This document shows positions 23,044-31,450 of a stretch of 36,556 nt of DNA, in pieces. The DNA is from JBJHBY01 sp050485745 (lineage in GTDB: Bacteria; Pseudomonadota; Gammaproteobacteria; Pseudomonadales; CAMLJR01). The stretch is from positions 1 through 36,556 of the forward strand of contig JBJHBY010000005.1 of NCBI GenBank assembly GCA_050485745.1, in the 5' to 3' direction. Position 1 is the stretch's first letter; every line of letters starts with the position of its first letter. The translations under genes and the position numbers were made by a program. The notes beneath the pieces are model-generated. The model made no database searches, was not told the DNA's origin, and saw only the letters and a program-made list of their open reading frames with translations.

Positions 23044-24501
23044 ATGCCCCCGCGCCACCCGATGCAGACCACCGCGGCACTGATCAACGGCCGCTGGGAA
23101 CCCGCACCCCGCGGCGAGCCCAACCGCAACCCCTCGCGGCCGGACGACATTGTCGGCGAGTACGGCTGGAGCGATGCACAACAGGCCGAGGCCGCCATCG
23201 CCGCAGCCCGGGCCGCGCTGCCCACCTGGTCCGCGACCCTGCCCGATACCCGCTCCGGTATCCTTCGTACAGCCGCACAGGAACTGCGCGAACGCGCTGA
23301 TGAACTGGGTGAGCAACTGTCGCGGGAGGAGGGCAAGCCCCGCGCCGAGGGCATTGGCGAGGTGCGCCGCGCCGCGGCCGCCATCGATTATTTCGCCGGG
23401 GAGGCCTATCGCGTATCGGGCCACCACCTGCCCGGATTGCGTCCGGACTTCGAGGTGCTGGTAACCCGCGAACCCGTGGGCGTGGTCCTGGCCATCACGC
23501 CCTGGAACTTCCCCATCGCGGTGCCTGCCTGGAAGTGCGCCGCCGCGCTGGTCTATGGCAACACCGTGGTCCTCAAGCCTTCGGAGCATGCACCGGCCTC
23601 GGCCTGGGCACTGGTCGACATCCTGCACCGTGCCGGCCTGCCGGACGGGGCCATCAACCTCGTCGGCGGCGACGGGCGCGAACTGGGCCCGGCGTTGATC
23701 GCCGGGGCCGACGCCATCAGCTTTACCGGCGCCGTCCCCACCGGGCGTGCCATCCTCGCCCAGGCGGCACCACTGATGAAGAAGGTGCAACTCGAACTGG
23801 GCGGCAAGAACCCGCTGATCATCGATGCCAACGCGGATCCCGACCTGGCGGTGCGTATTGCACTGGACGCGGCCTTCGGCGGCAGCGGCCAACGCTGCAC
23901 CGCCGCCAGCCGCCTCATCGTACACCGGGATATCCACGATGCCTTCGTCGAACGCCTGTCCGCGGCGGCAGCCGACCTCCGGGTGGGCGACGCACTGGAT
24001 CCAGCCACCCAGATGGGGCCGGTGGCCAACGCACCACAACGGCACAAGGTACTGGACTACATCGAGGTCGGACGCGGCGAAGGCGCAGACATCACCACGG
24101 GCGGCCATCCCATCGACCACTCGGGCGGCGGCTACTTTATCGCGCCCACCCTGTTCGCCGGCGCAGACAATGACATGCGCATCTGCCGCGAGGAGATCTT
24201 CGGGCCGGTCGCAGCGGTGATTCGTGCCGATGACCTGGACCACGCCATCGCCCTGGCCAACGACACCGAGTTCGGCCTGTCCAGCGGCATCGTCACCCGC
24301 AGCCTGGCCGCGGCCACCGCCTTCCGGCGTGCCACCCGTTCCGGCATGGTCATGGTCAATACCTCCACCGCCGGAGTGGATTTCCATGTGCCGTTCTCGG
24401 GACGTGGGGCCTCGGGCTATGGCGGTGGCGAGCAGGGCATTGCCGCCCTGCAGTTCTTCACCGAAACCCGCACCCACTATCTTCACCCCGGCCTGGCCTG
24501 A
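23044..24501 (+). CDS. NAD(P)-dependent aldehyde dehydrogenase
   Basis: Oxidises an aldehyde to the carboxylate. The 485-residue product has the oxyanion Asn in PWNFP (N155), Lys in VVLKPSEH (K178), the cofactor FTGAVPTG stretch, the general-base Glu in ELGGKNPLII (E251) and the nucleophile Cys in GQRCTAASR (C285). The family branch resembles succinate-semialdehyde, ketoglutarate-semialdehyde and vanillin-type dehydrogenases. The ATGs at 23044 and 23062 are both possible; neither has a strong ribosome site. It opens a five-gene plus-strand operon and is divergent from the BVMO gene across a 225-base region rich in operator-like dyads. A role on an aldehyde made from the hydrolysed lactone or ester is inferred. 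Confidence 0.92.
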   Translation: MPPRHPMQTTAALINGRWEPAPRGEPNRNPSRPDDIVGEYGWSDAQQAEAAIAAARAALPTWSATLPDTRSGILRTAAQELRERADELGEQLSREEGKPRAEGIGEVRRAAAAIDYFAGEAYRVSGHHLPGLRPDFEVLVTREPVGVVLAITPWNFPIAVPAWKCAAALVYGNTVVLKPSEHAPASAWALVDILHRAGLPDGAINLVGGDGRELGPALIAGADAISFTGAVPTGRAILAQAAPLMKKVQLELGGKNPLIIDANADPDLAVRIALDAAFGGSGQRCTAASRLIVHRDIHDAFVERLSAAAADLRVGDALDPATQMGPVANAPQRHKVLDYIEVGRGEGADITTGGHPIDHSGGGYFIAPTLFAGADNDMRICREEIFGPVAAVIRADDLDHAIALANDTEFGLSSGIVTRSLAAATAFRRATRSGMVMVNTSTAGVDFHVPFSGRGASGYGGGEQGIAALQFFTETRTHYLHPGLA

Positions 24502-24519
24502 GCAAAGGGAGACACCGCA

Positions 24520-25431
24520 ATGAGCCGCAAGATCACTTTCATCGGCCTCGGCGCCATGGGCCAACCCATGGCCTCCAACATCCAGCGCAAGGGCATTGAT
24601 CTGGTCGTGTTCGACCTGGACAGCGCCCGCATGGCACCGCTGGCGGAACTCGGCGCAACCTGTGCCGCCTCGCTGGAAGAGGCACTCGATGGCGCCGCTA
24701 TCGTCATCACCATGCTGCCCGCCACCCAGCACGTCGAAGCTGTGGCCCTGCAGCCGGGCGGCATCCTCGACCGTATCGCTCCCGGCGGCATCCACATGGA
24801 CATGTCCACCATCGCACCCACCGGTACCGACCGCATCGCGCGAGCCTGCGCCGAGCGCGGCGTGCGCTTTATCGACGCACCGGTGGGGCGCCTGGTGATC
24901 CATGCACAGAAGGGCGAGTCCCTGTTCATGGTGGGCACCGAAGATGACGACGCATTCGAGGCGGTACGTCCACTGCTGGAACGCATGGGCACCGCCATTC
25001 ACCGCTGCGGCCCGGTTGGTTCCGGCATCCGCACCAAGCTGGTGAACAACATGATGCTGCTGTCGATTGCCCAGGTCACCGCGGAGGGTCTGACCCTGGC
25101 GGCCCGTCTGGGCCTGGATGTCGATATGCTCAAGGCAGTCAACGCCGGGACCTCCGGCACCAACGGCCAGTTCCAGGTGAACTACGCCACCAAGGTGCTG
25201 GTCGGCGACACCACGCCAGGCTTCACCATCGACCTCGCCCACAAGGACATGAGCCTGGCCATCGAGGCGGCGAACAGCGTGCGCGTGGGGCTGCCCCTGT
25301 GCGCAGCCACCCACGCCGCCCTGGGACAGGCGCGTGCCGGCGAATACGCGGGCAAGGACTTCACCGCCATGCTCGACTACGCCACCAGCCAGGCCGGCAT
25401 CCCCCCTGTGCGCCTGAAAGCCGACAGCTGA
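24520..25431 (+). CDS. Beta-hydroxyacid dehydrogenase, YihU-like branch
   Basis: A 303-residue member of the 3-hydroxyisobutyrate dehydrogenase superfamily. It has FIGLGAMGQPMASN (cofactor loop, residues 7-20), FDLD after strand 2, and the catalytic Lys in GIRTKLVNN (K173). The usual substrate loop DAPVSGG is replaced by DAPVGR (119-124), and the C-terminal half (TPGFTIDLAHKDMSLAIEAA) is close in pattern to the sulfolactaldehyde reductase YihU and gamma-hydroxybutyrate-type enzymes. The substrate is therefore likely a small acid with an omega- or beta-carbonyl rather than 3-hydroxyisobutyrate. It follows the aldehyde dehydrogenase by 18 bases with an AAAGGGAGA ribosome site and precedes the acyl-CoA dehydrogenase pair by 10 bases. 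Confidence 0.88.
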   Translation: MSRKITFIGLGAMGQPMASNIQRKGIDLVVFDLDSARMAPLAELGATCAASLEEALDGAAIVITMLPATQHVEAVALQPGGILDRIAPGGIHMDMSTIAPTGTDRIARACAERGVRFIDAPVGRLVIHAQKGESLFMVGTEDDDAFEAVRPLLERMGTAIHRCGPVGSGIRTKLVNNMMLLSIAQVTAEGLTLAARLGLDVDMLKAVNAGTSGTNGQFQVNYATKVLVGDTTPGFTIDLAHKDMSLAIEAANSVRVGLPLCAATHAALGQARAGEYAGKDFTAMLDYATSQAGIPPVRLKADS

Positions 25432-25441
25432 GCCCTCACCC

Positions 25442-26518
25442 ATGAGCGACATGATCAGCGAGACCGGGCAGCGACTGTTCGCGGCCCATGCGGAGGCGGC
25501 CTTCGCCGGCATGCCCGAGTGCGCGGAGGACGGCGCCAGCCCCTGGCAAACGGAGCTATGGCAGGACATCGAAGCGGCCGGCATGCCCCTGGCCCTGCTC
25601 GCGGAGGCGGATGGAGGCTTCGACCTGACGCCGCTGGAAGCCTTCGGCCTGGTGCGTCTGGCTGCCGCCCATGCCCTGCCCACGGCCCTGGGGGAAACCC
25701 TGCTGGCCAACTGGCTGCTGGCCGCCGCCGGCCTGCCCCTGGCGGAGGGGCCGGCAAGCCTGGCCTGTGGCCTGGTCGCGCGCCGCGACGGTGACGCCTG
25801 GCAGATTCAGGGTCGCGCCCCGCGCAGCCCGTTTGGTCGCCACGCCCGGGTCGTGGTGGCACTGGCCCATGACGCGGATGGCGGGCGCTGGCTGCTGCGC
25901 TTGCCGCCTGTACAGCACACCCCCGGATACAACGTCGCCGCCGAGGCCCGTGACGACCTCCATGTGGCGCAGGAGCTGCCGGCCAGCGCCGTGGCACCGG
26001 CCCCCGTCGACGACACCACCTGGCTGGCCCTCGGCGCCCTGTTGCGCAGCCAGGGCCTGGCCGGCGCCCAGGAGGCCATACTGTCCCTGTGTGTCGACTA
26101 CGCCAACGAGCGCCAGCAATTCGGGCGCCCCATCGGCAAATTCCAGGCGGTGCAGCACCACCTCGCCGTCATGGCCGGCGAGGTCGCCACCGCCCGTGCC
26201 GCAGCGGACTTCGCCGCCGGCCGCCTGCCCCAGGCGCTGGCCGAACCCGAGGCGTTCGTGTTCGCGGCCGCCACCGCCAAACTGCGCAGCGGCGAGGCCG
26301 CCGGCCGCGTCGCCGCCCTCGCCCACCAGGTGCACGGCGCCATCGGCTTCAGCCGGGAATACCGCCTGCACCCGCTGACCCGCCGCCTCTGGGCCTGGCG
26401 TGAAGAATACGGTGCCGAGGCCTTCTGGGCTGAACACCTGGGCACGCTCTTCTGTGCCGCTGGCCCCACAGCATTGTGGCCCGGAATCACCCGTGAACCG
26501 CGTGGAGAGGCCGCATGA
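25442..26518 (+). CDS. Acyl-CoA dehydrogenase, short subunit
   Basis: A 358-residue acyl-CoA dehydrogenase family protein that would take part in alpha,beta-dehydrogenation of a CoA thioester. The N-terminal domain is atypical, lacking a clear FAD-contact T-E-x-x-x-G-S-D segment, whereas the C-terminal helical domain is good: YANERQQFGRPIGKFQAVQHH and HQVHGAIGFSREYRLHPLTRR. It overlaps the next acyl-CoA dehydrogenase gene by four bases (ATGA). Adjacent, translationally coupled, divergent subunits of this kind form alpha2beta2 enzymes in actinobacterial steroid degradation, where only one subunit supplies the catalytic Glu. Here the Glu in SREY is a candidate. Heteromer formation is inferred, not shown. 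Confidence 0.87.
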   Translation: MSDMISETGQRLFAAHAEAAFAGMPECAEDGASPWQTELWQDIEAAGMPLALLAEADGGFDLTPLEAFGLVRLAAAHALPTALGETLLANWLLAAAGLPLAEGPASLACGLVARRDGDAWQIQGRAPRSPFGRHARVVVALAHDADGGRWLLRLPPVQHTPGYNVAAEARDDLHVAQELPASAVAPAPVDDTTWLALGALLRSQGLAGAQEAILSLCVDYANERQQFGRPIGKFQAVQHHLAVMAGEVATARAAADFAAGRLPQALAEPEAFVFAAATAKLRSGEAAGRVAALAHQVHGAIGFSREYRLHPLTRRLWAWREEYGAEAFWAEHLGTLFCAAGPTALWPGITREPRGEAA

Positions 26519-27663
26519 ACCCGATGCATTTTCAGCCGGCACCCGCCATCGGCGGACTGGAGCCCCTGCGCGAGGAGGTCCGTGCCTTCCTGCGCGAACA
26601 CCTGGGTGACGACTACACCGCACCCCAGCGCGCACGCTCGTGGAACGGCTTCGATGCGGATTTCTCCCGCAAGCTGGGAGCCCGTGGCTGGCTGGGCATG
26701 ACCCTGCCCAGGGCCTACGGCGGCCACGAGCGCACCCCCCTCGAGCGCTATGTGGTGGTGGAGGAACTGCTCGCGGCGGGCGCGCCGGTCGCCGCACACT
26801 GGATCGCCGACCGCCAGAGCGCTCCGCTGATACTGCAGCATGGCAGCGAGGCGCAACGCCAGGAGATCCTGCCGCGCATCGCCGCCGGCGAGTGCTATTT
26901 CTGCATCGGTATGAGCGAACCGGACAGCGGCTCCGACCTGGCCGCGGCGCGCACCCGGGCACTGCCGGTGGACGGCGGCTTCCGGGTCAACGGCGCGAAA
27001 CTGTGGACCACCTACGCGCACCGGGCGCACTACATGATCCTGTTCTGCCGCACCGATGCCGGCAGTGAACGCCAGGCCGGTACCAGCCAGTTGCTGGTCG
27101 ACCTGGGGACACCCGGGATTCGTATCAGCCCCATCCTCGACATCGCCGGGGAGCACCACCTCAATGAGGTGCACTTCGACGATGTGTTCCTGCCCGCCGG
27201 TGCGCTGATCGGCGAACAAGGCCAGGGCTGGCGCCAGGTGATGAGCGAACTCGCCTTCGAACGCTCCGGGCCGGACCGTTTTCTCTCCACCTTTGCCCTG
27301 ATCAACGAATTGCTGCGGGTACTGGGCCCCGCCCCTGACGCAGCCGCACGCCGTGCCGTGGGCCGCCTGGTGGCTCACCTGGTGGTACTGCGCCAGATGT
27401 CGATGTCGGTGGCGGGAATGCTGTTACGGGGCGAAAATCCGACCCTGCAGGCCACCATCGTCAAGGATCTCGGAGCGCTGCTTGAGCAGGAAGTCCCCGA
27501 CATTGCACGCAGTCTGGTACCCGCGGAACCGGTGCCCGGTGGCAGCGATGTCTACGCAGCGACATTTGCCCGTATCCTGCTCGCGGCCCCGAGCTTTTCC
27601 ATCCGTGGCGGTACCCGGGAAATCCTGCGCGGCATCATCGCGCGTGGCCTGGGGCTGCGCTAG
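26515..27663 (+). CDS. Acyl-CoA dehydrogenase, long subunit
   Basis: A 382-residue acyl-CoA dehydrogenase family protein. The FAD and substrate segment FCIGMSEPDSGSDLAAART and NGAKLWTTYA are intact, followed by HHLNEVHFDDVFLPAGALIG. The C-terminus reads SIRGGTREILRGIIARGLGL; Gly stands where medium-chain enzymes have the catalytic Glu of YEGT, so this subunit probably lacks the standard base and may depend on its partner encoded just upstream (four-base overlap). The gene starts at ATG 26515; a second in-frame ATG lies at 26524. The crotonase gene follows after 45 bases, consistent with a partial beta-oxidation operon. Confidence 0.9.
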   Translation: MNPMHFQPAPAIGGLEPLREEVRAFLREHLGDDYTAPQRARSWNGFDADFSRKLGARGWLGMTLPRAYGGHERTPLERYVVVEELLAAGAPVAAHWIADRQSAPLILQHGSEAQRQEILPRIAAGECYFCIGMSEPDSGSDLAAARTRALPVDGGFRVNGAKLWTTYAHRAHYMILFCRTDAGSERQAGTSQLLVDLGTPGIRISPILDIAGEHHLNEVHFDDVFLPAGALIGEQGQGWRQVMSELAFERSGPDRFLSTFALINELLRVLGPAPDAAARRAVGRLVAHLVVLRQMSMSVAGMLLRGENPTLQATIVKDLGALLEQEVPDIARSLVPAEPVPGGSDVYAATFARILLAAPSFSIRGGTREILRGIIARGLGLR

Positions 27664-27708
27664 CGCCCCTTCCCATAGGCACGTTGTCATTCAGAGCGGA
27701 GCCCCCCG

Positions 27709-28509
27709 ATGAGCCTTGTACTCAGTGAACGCGACAACCAGGGCATTGTCACCCTGACCCTGAACGACCCGGCCACCCGCAATGCCATCTCCGACCTCGC
27801 CATGATCGAGGCCCTGTTGGCGGCACTGGAAGCGGCCGACCGCGACCGCGATGCGCGGGTGATCATCCTGACCGGCGCCGGCACTGTGTTTTCCTCCGGG
27901 GGCAACCTCAAGAACATGGGGCCCGGGGGTGGTCTGCACGACCCGCTGCCGGCGCGCACCCGGCAAAACTATGCCCGCGGCATCCAGCGCATTCCCCTGG
28001 TCATGGAGGCGCTGGAAATTCCCGTGATCGCTGCCGTCAACGGCCCCGCCATCGGCGCCGGCTGTGACCTGACCCTGATGTGCGACCTGCGCATCGCCGC
28101 GGCCAGTGCGCGCTTTGCCGAGAGCTTCGTCAAACTGGGGATCGTGCCCGGGGACGGGGGGGCCTGGTTGCTGCCGCGCGTCGTCGGCTTTTCGAAGGCC
28201 TGCGAGATGGCCCTGACCGGCGACCCGGTGGACGCCGCGGAGGCACTGCGTATCGGCCTGGTGTCGCAGGTGGTGCCGGACGCCGAGCTGTTGCCGGCGG
28301 CACACGCACTGGCGCTGCGCGTCGCCGCCAACCCTGCCCACGCCGTGCGCATGACCAAGCGCATCCTGCGCGAGTCGGGGCAGCTGTCCCTCGACCAGGC
28401 GTTGACCCTGTCCGCCGCATTCCAGGCCCTGAGCCACGCCACCGGAGATCACGCCGAGGCACTGGCAGCCATGCTGGAGCGGCGCAAGCCGGATTTCAGC
28501 GGCGAATGA
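27709..28509 (+). CDS. Crotonase family enoyl-CoA hydratase/isomerase-like protein
   Basis: A 266-residue crotonase. The oxyanion-hole segments are SSGGNLKNM (62-70) and AIGAGCDLTLMCD (114-126). Compared with classical enoyl-CoA hydratase, the first catalytic Glu is Asp (D120) and the second is Phe (F140), while an Asp appears in PGDGG (D149). This argues for isomerase, hydrolase or another crotonase reaction rather than simple hydration. The RBS is poor, but ATG 27709 gives the usual short N-terminus. It ends the plus-strand operon and meets the IclR gene tail to tail across 11 bases. Confidence 0.88.
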   Translation: MSLVLSERDNQGIVTLTLNDPATRNAISDLAMIEALLAALEAADRDRDARVIILTGAGTVFSSGGNLKNMGPGGGLHDPLPARTRQNYARGIQRIPLVMEALEIPVIAAVNGPAIGAGCDLTLMCDLRIAAASARFAESFVKLGIVPGDGGAWLLPRVVGFSKACEMALTGDPVDAAEALRIGLVSQVVPDAELLPAAHALALRVAANPAHAVRMTKRILRESGQLSLDQALTLSAAFQALSHATGDHAEALAAMLERRKPDFSGE

Positions 28510-28520
28510 TGCCAACCCCC

Positions 28521-29294
28521 TCAGAGGCCACCGGCACAAAACGCGGCCGCCACTTCCCGCGCCACCTGACGCAGGCCCGGCAGATAGTCGGCACGGGCAC
28601 GAGCCTCGGTGACCGCCTGGCTGAGCATCATCATGTTGATGGCGCCGTAGACCCGCTCGCCGTCGCACACCGGTACCGCCATCGCCCACAGCTTGCCGTT
28701 GTATTCACGCTCGCTGTAGGCCGCATCCATGATCGCAACGCCTTCGTCGCGCACCTGTGCCAGCAATGCATCAAGATCCGCGGCTGGCGGAATCCTCACC
28801 CCCACCGCGCGCAGCTGCGCCAGGATTTGCTGCCGCTCCTCCTCCGGACAGAACGCCAGATAGGCACGCCCGATGGAGGTCTCCAGGATCGGGGCGCGGA
28901 AGCCGGGGCGGCGGTTGAAAGCCAGCGGGCCAGGCTCGCGGGAGGTGCCGGCCACGATCATGGCGTCACCGTCGCGCAGGGCGAAATCCGAAGGCCAGCC
29001 CACCTCCGCACGAAAACGCGCCAGGGTGGGTGCGGCCAGCTCCGCACTCTGCTGCAGGCGATCGTAACCCGAGGCAAGTTGCAGCACGCGCCCACTGACA
29101 CGGTAGCCCCCGGCCTCTGCATCCTGCACCACGTAGCCGGCGTGAATCAGGGTCTCCAGCATGCGCACGATGGTGGCCTTGTCGTAGCCTGTGGCCGCGT
29201 GCAGGGCCTTCACCGTGGCACGCCTCCCCTGGCTGACCAGCCGCAGGATTTCCAGCCCGCGCAGAACCGCGGCAACGGGTTTGTAGGAGGCCAT
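28521..29294 (-). CDS. IclR family transcriptional regulator
   Basis: A 257-residue regulator: N-terminal winged helix-turn-helix (AVLRGLEILRLV, TVKALHAATGYDKATIVRML, residues about 8-50) and a C-terminal ligand-binding domain containing IGRAYLAFCPEEERQQIL and YSEREYNGKLWAMAVPV. ATG 29294 has GGAGA five bases upstream. It is divergent from the CoA-transferase gene across 59 bases that hold two TTTC-N7-GAAA boxes, and a related array precedes the aldehyde dehydrogenase operon, so it is the best candidate for the local regulator. The inducer is likely a pathway acid or CoA ester, by family habit only. Confidence 0.92.
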   Translation of the reverse strand: MASYKPVAAVLRGLEILRLVSQGRRATVKALHAATGYDKATIVRMLETLIHAGYVVQDAEAGGYRVSGRVLQLASGYDRLQQSAELAAPTLARFRAEVGWPSDFALRDGDAMIVAGTSREPGPLAFNRRPGFRAPILETSIGRAYLAFCPEEERQQILAQLRAVGVRIPPAADLDALLAQVRDEGVAIMDAAYSEREYNGKLWAMAVPVCDGERVYGAINMMMLSQAVTEARARADYLPGLRQVAREVAAAFCAGGL

Positions 29295-29324
29295 GCACGT
29301 CTCCGGAAGCGGGTGTGGCCGACA

Positions 29325-29359
29325 TTTCTACCACTGAAAGGCGATTTCGATCAATGAAA
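29325..29359 (+). promoter_or_regulatory. Tandem IclR-like operator boxes
   Basis: Two 15-base boxes, TTTCTACCACTGAAA (29325-29339) and TTTCGATCAATGAAA (29345-29359), are spaced 20 bases start to start, about two helical turns. Together with 22971-22985 they fit WTTCnnnCAnTGAAA. The intervening GAAA-N5-TTTC has the spacing known for KdgR-type IclR proteins. The second box covers the preferred ATG of the CoA-transferase. Confidence 0.65.
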
Positions 29360-30634
29360 CACGATGCAGCAACACCGGCCAGCCCGAATGGCGACACCAC
29401 CGTCGGCGCCCTGCAGGGCCTGCGGGTGCTCGACCTCAGCCGCGTCCTTGCCGGACCCTGGGCCAGCCAGATCCTGGGCGACCTGGGCGCCGAAGTCATC
29501 AAGGTGGAGCAGCCCGGCAAGGGGGATGATACCCGCGGCTGGGGGCCCCCTTTCCTGCCGGACGGAGGGGATGACAGCGACATCTTCTCCGGCTACTACC
29601 TGGCGTGCAACCGCAACAAGCGCTCCATCGCCATCGACATGGCCAAGCCCGAGGGAGCGGCGCTGGTCAAGCGACTGGCCGCGGTCAGCGACGTGGTGCT
29701 TGAAAACTTCAAGGTGGGCGCTCTGGCCCGCTATGGCCTGGACTACGCCAGCCTGCGCGCGGTCAACCCCAGACTGGTGTACTGCTCGATCACCGGCTTC
29801 GGCCAGGACGGCCCCTATGCCCGGCGCGGTGGCTATGACTTCCTGATCCAGGCCATGGGTGGGCTGATGAGTGTCACCGGGCCCGCCGAGGGCAGCCCCG
29901 GCTCCGAGCCGACCAAGGTCGGCGTGCCCGTGTCGGACCTGTTCACCGGGTTGTATGCGGTGATCGCGATCCAGGCGGCACTGCGCCATCGTGACCACAG
30001 CGGCGAGGGCCAGCACATTGACTGCGCCCTGCTGGACACCACCGTGGCGATCCTCGCCAACCAGGGTATGAACTACCTGGTCGGCGGCCAGGTGCCCCGC
30101 CCGATGGGCAATGCCCACCCCAACGTTGTGCCCTACCGCCCCTTCGAGACCGCCGATGGCCACCTGATCGTCGCCGTGGGCAGCGACGCCCAGTACCAGG
30201 CCCTGTGCCGCCTGCTGGGCCGGGATGACCTCGCCGACGACCCGCGCCTGCAACGCAATGCCGGGCGCGTGGCCCACCGGGTGGAGCTGGAGGCCGCGCT
30301 GCAGGAAACACTGGCCACCCGGCGCCGTGACGAGGTGCTTGCGGCCATGGAAAAGCACGGTGTACCCGGCGGCCCGATCAATCGCATCGACCAGGTGTTC
30401 GCCGACCCCCACATCCAGGCACGGCAGATAGTAGAAACCCATGCCACACCCAACGGCACCACTCTGCCCCTGACCCGCTTTCCCGCGCGGCTATCGGCAA
30501 CGCCGGCAACCATCCGTCACACACCGCCGCACCTGGGGCAGGATGGCACAGCGATCCTGCGCGACCTTCTGCAGCTGGATGACACGGATATCGCCGGCTT
30601 TACCGCACGGGGCATCGTCAGCGGCGCCCGCTGA
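29354..30634 (+). CDS. CaiB/BaiF class III CoA-transferase
   Basis: Moves CoA from a donor thioester to a free acid, activating a substrate without ATP. The 426-residue product begins with the family block RVLDLSRVLAGPWASQILGD then GAEVIKVEQPGKGDDTR, and has LENFK, CSITGFGQDGPY and the catalytic Asp in GGYDFLIQAMGG (D162), with HPNVVPYRPFETADG further on. ATG 29354 is used; a GTG at 29315 with GGAAG upstream would add 13 residues and place the operator boxes inside the coding sequence, so the start is uncertain. Divergent from the IclR gene, convergent to the nitroreductase. Probably activates the acid produced by the aldehyde dehydrogenase step. Confidence 0.92.
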   Translation: MKHDAATPASPNGDTTVGALQGLRVLDLSRVLAGPWASQILGDLGAEVIKVEQPGKGDDTRGWGPPFLPDGGDDSDIFSGYYLACNRNKRSIAIDMAKPEGAALVKRLAAVSDVVLENFKVGALARYGLDYASLRAVNPRLVYCSITGFGQDGPYARRGGYDFLIQAMGGLMSVTGPAEGSPGSEPTKVGVPVSDLFTGLYAVIAIQAALRHRDHSGEGQHIDCALLDTTVAILANQGMNYLVGGQVPRPMGNAHPNVVPYRPFETADGHLIVAVGSDAQYQALCRLLGRDDLADDPRLQRNAGRVAHRVELEAALQETLATRRRDEVLAAMEKHGVPGGPINRIDQVFADPHIQARQIVETHATPNGTTLPLTRFPARLSATPATIRHTPPHLGQDGTAILRDLLQLDDTDIAGFTARGIVSGAR

Positions 30635-30647
30635 GTCTCTCCCGGCA

Positions 30648-30671
30648 ATAAAAGCACGCCCCGGTTCGGGG
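30648..30671 (-). terminator. Possible terminator after the nitroreductase gene
   Basis: On the minus strand CCCCG-AAC-CGGGG (30671-30659) is followed by CGTGC and then TTTTAT. The stem is short (5 bp) but GC-only, and it lies about 30 bases after the nitroreductase stop. Confidence 0.45.
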
Positions 30672-30697
30672 TCGACAGGGCGAGTCCACCTTGCGTC

Positions 30698-31348
30698 TCA
30701 AGTCTCCCTGAAACGGCCCCAGTGCAGTACTTCATCGACCGGACGCCGCCAGGCAGGCCTGAAGTCGGTACCCAGGGTATAGGCCACCGGGAACAGCCCC
30801 GCCTGGGTGTGGCCCGCGGGAATCCCCAGCAGGTCGGCCATCTCCTGCTCGCGATTCAGGTGACCCGTGGTCCAGGCGCTCCCCAGGCCGCGAGGGCGCA
30901 GGGCGAGCATAAAACTCCAGGCAGCCTGAATGATGGAGCCCCAGAAGCTGGCCTGGGCGAAGACATCCAGACCCTCCGGACGGCCCTGGATAACCGGCAC
31001 CACCAGCGTCGGCACCTCGCTCATGTGGTCGCGCAAGTACTGCACCGAATCGCTGATTTTCCCGAAGCCGGGTACCGCCGCGCCCACGTAGCTGTCACCC
31101 ACGGCACTGCCCAGGGACTGCACGTAGTCCTCCAGAGCATCATCGTAGATCCGCGCCATCTGACGAATGGTCTCGCGGTTGTCCACAGCGATGAACGACC
31201 AGCGGTTGAGATTGGAGCCATTGGGTGCCTGCAGGGCCAGTTCCACACACTCGGTGATCACCTCCCGGGGCACCGGGCGGTTGAAATCCAGGCGCTTGCG
31301 CACCGAGCGCGTGGTGGACAGGACCTGGTCCGGCGTCAGGTTCAACAT
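30698..31348 (-). CDS. Nitroreductase family FMN-dependent oxidoreductase
   Basis: A 216-residue FMN flavoprotein. The N-terminal TTRSVRKRLDFNRPVPREVI with the SVRKR FMN-phosphate contact, LALQAPNGSNLNRWSFIAV, the central FWGSIIQAAWSFMLALRPRGLGSAW and a C-terminal LLGIPAGHTQAGLFPVAYTLG fit the family. Members reduce nitro groups, quinones or enones; in this cluster an enone or quinone-type substrate is an inference. It is last in the minus-strand block, 102 bases after the MDR gene, and converges on the CoA-transferase gene. Confidence 0.88.
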   Translation of the reverse strand: MLNLTPDQVLSTTRSVRKRLDFNRPVPREVITECVELALQAPNGSNLNRWSFIAVDNRETIRQMARIYDDALEDYVQSLGSAVGDSYVGAAVPGFGKISDSVQYLRDHMSEVPTLVVPVIQGRPEGLDVFAQASFWGSIIQAAWSFMLALRPRGLGSAWTTGHLNREQEMADLLGIPAGHTQAGLFPVAYTLGTDFRPAWRRPVDEVLHWGRFRET

Positions 31349-31450
31349 GCTTCAGTCACCTCGTGATCTTTCAGGCTCACCGCATCCGGGCCGATACCAT
31401 CCGGGCGCCACGATGACGCAAAGCGACACCGGACAGACCCGGAGTCAAGG

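Noticed and set aside
23026..25710. 894-residue minus-strand open frame opposite the aldehyde dehydrogenase and hydroxyacid dehydrogenase genes
   Set aside because: Its composition is Gly/Ala/His/Gln-rich with no family motif, it exactly mirrors two clear genes and it has no ribosome site; it is a by-product of high GC content.
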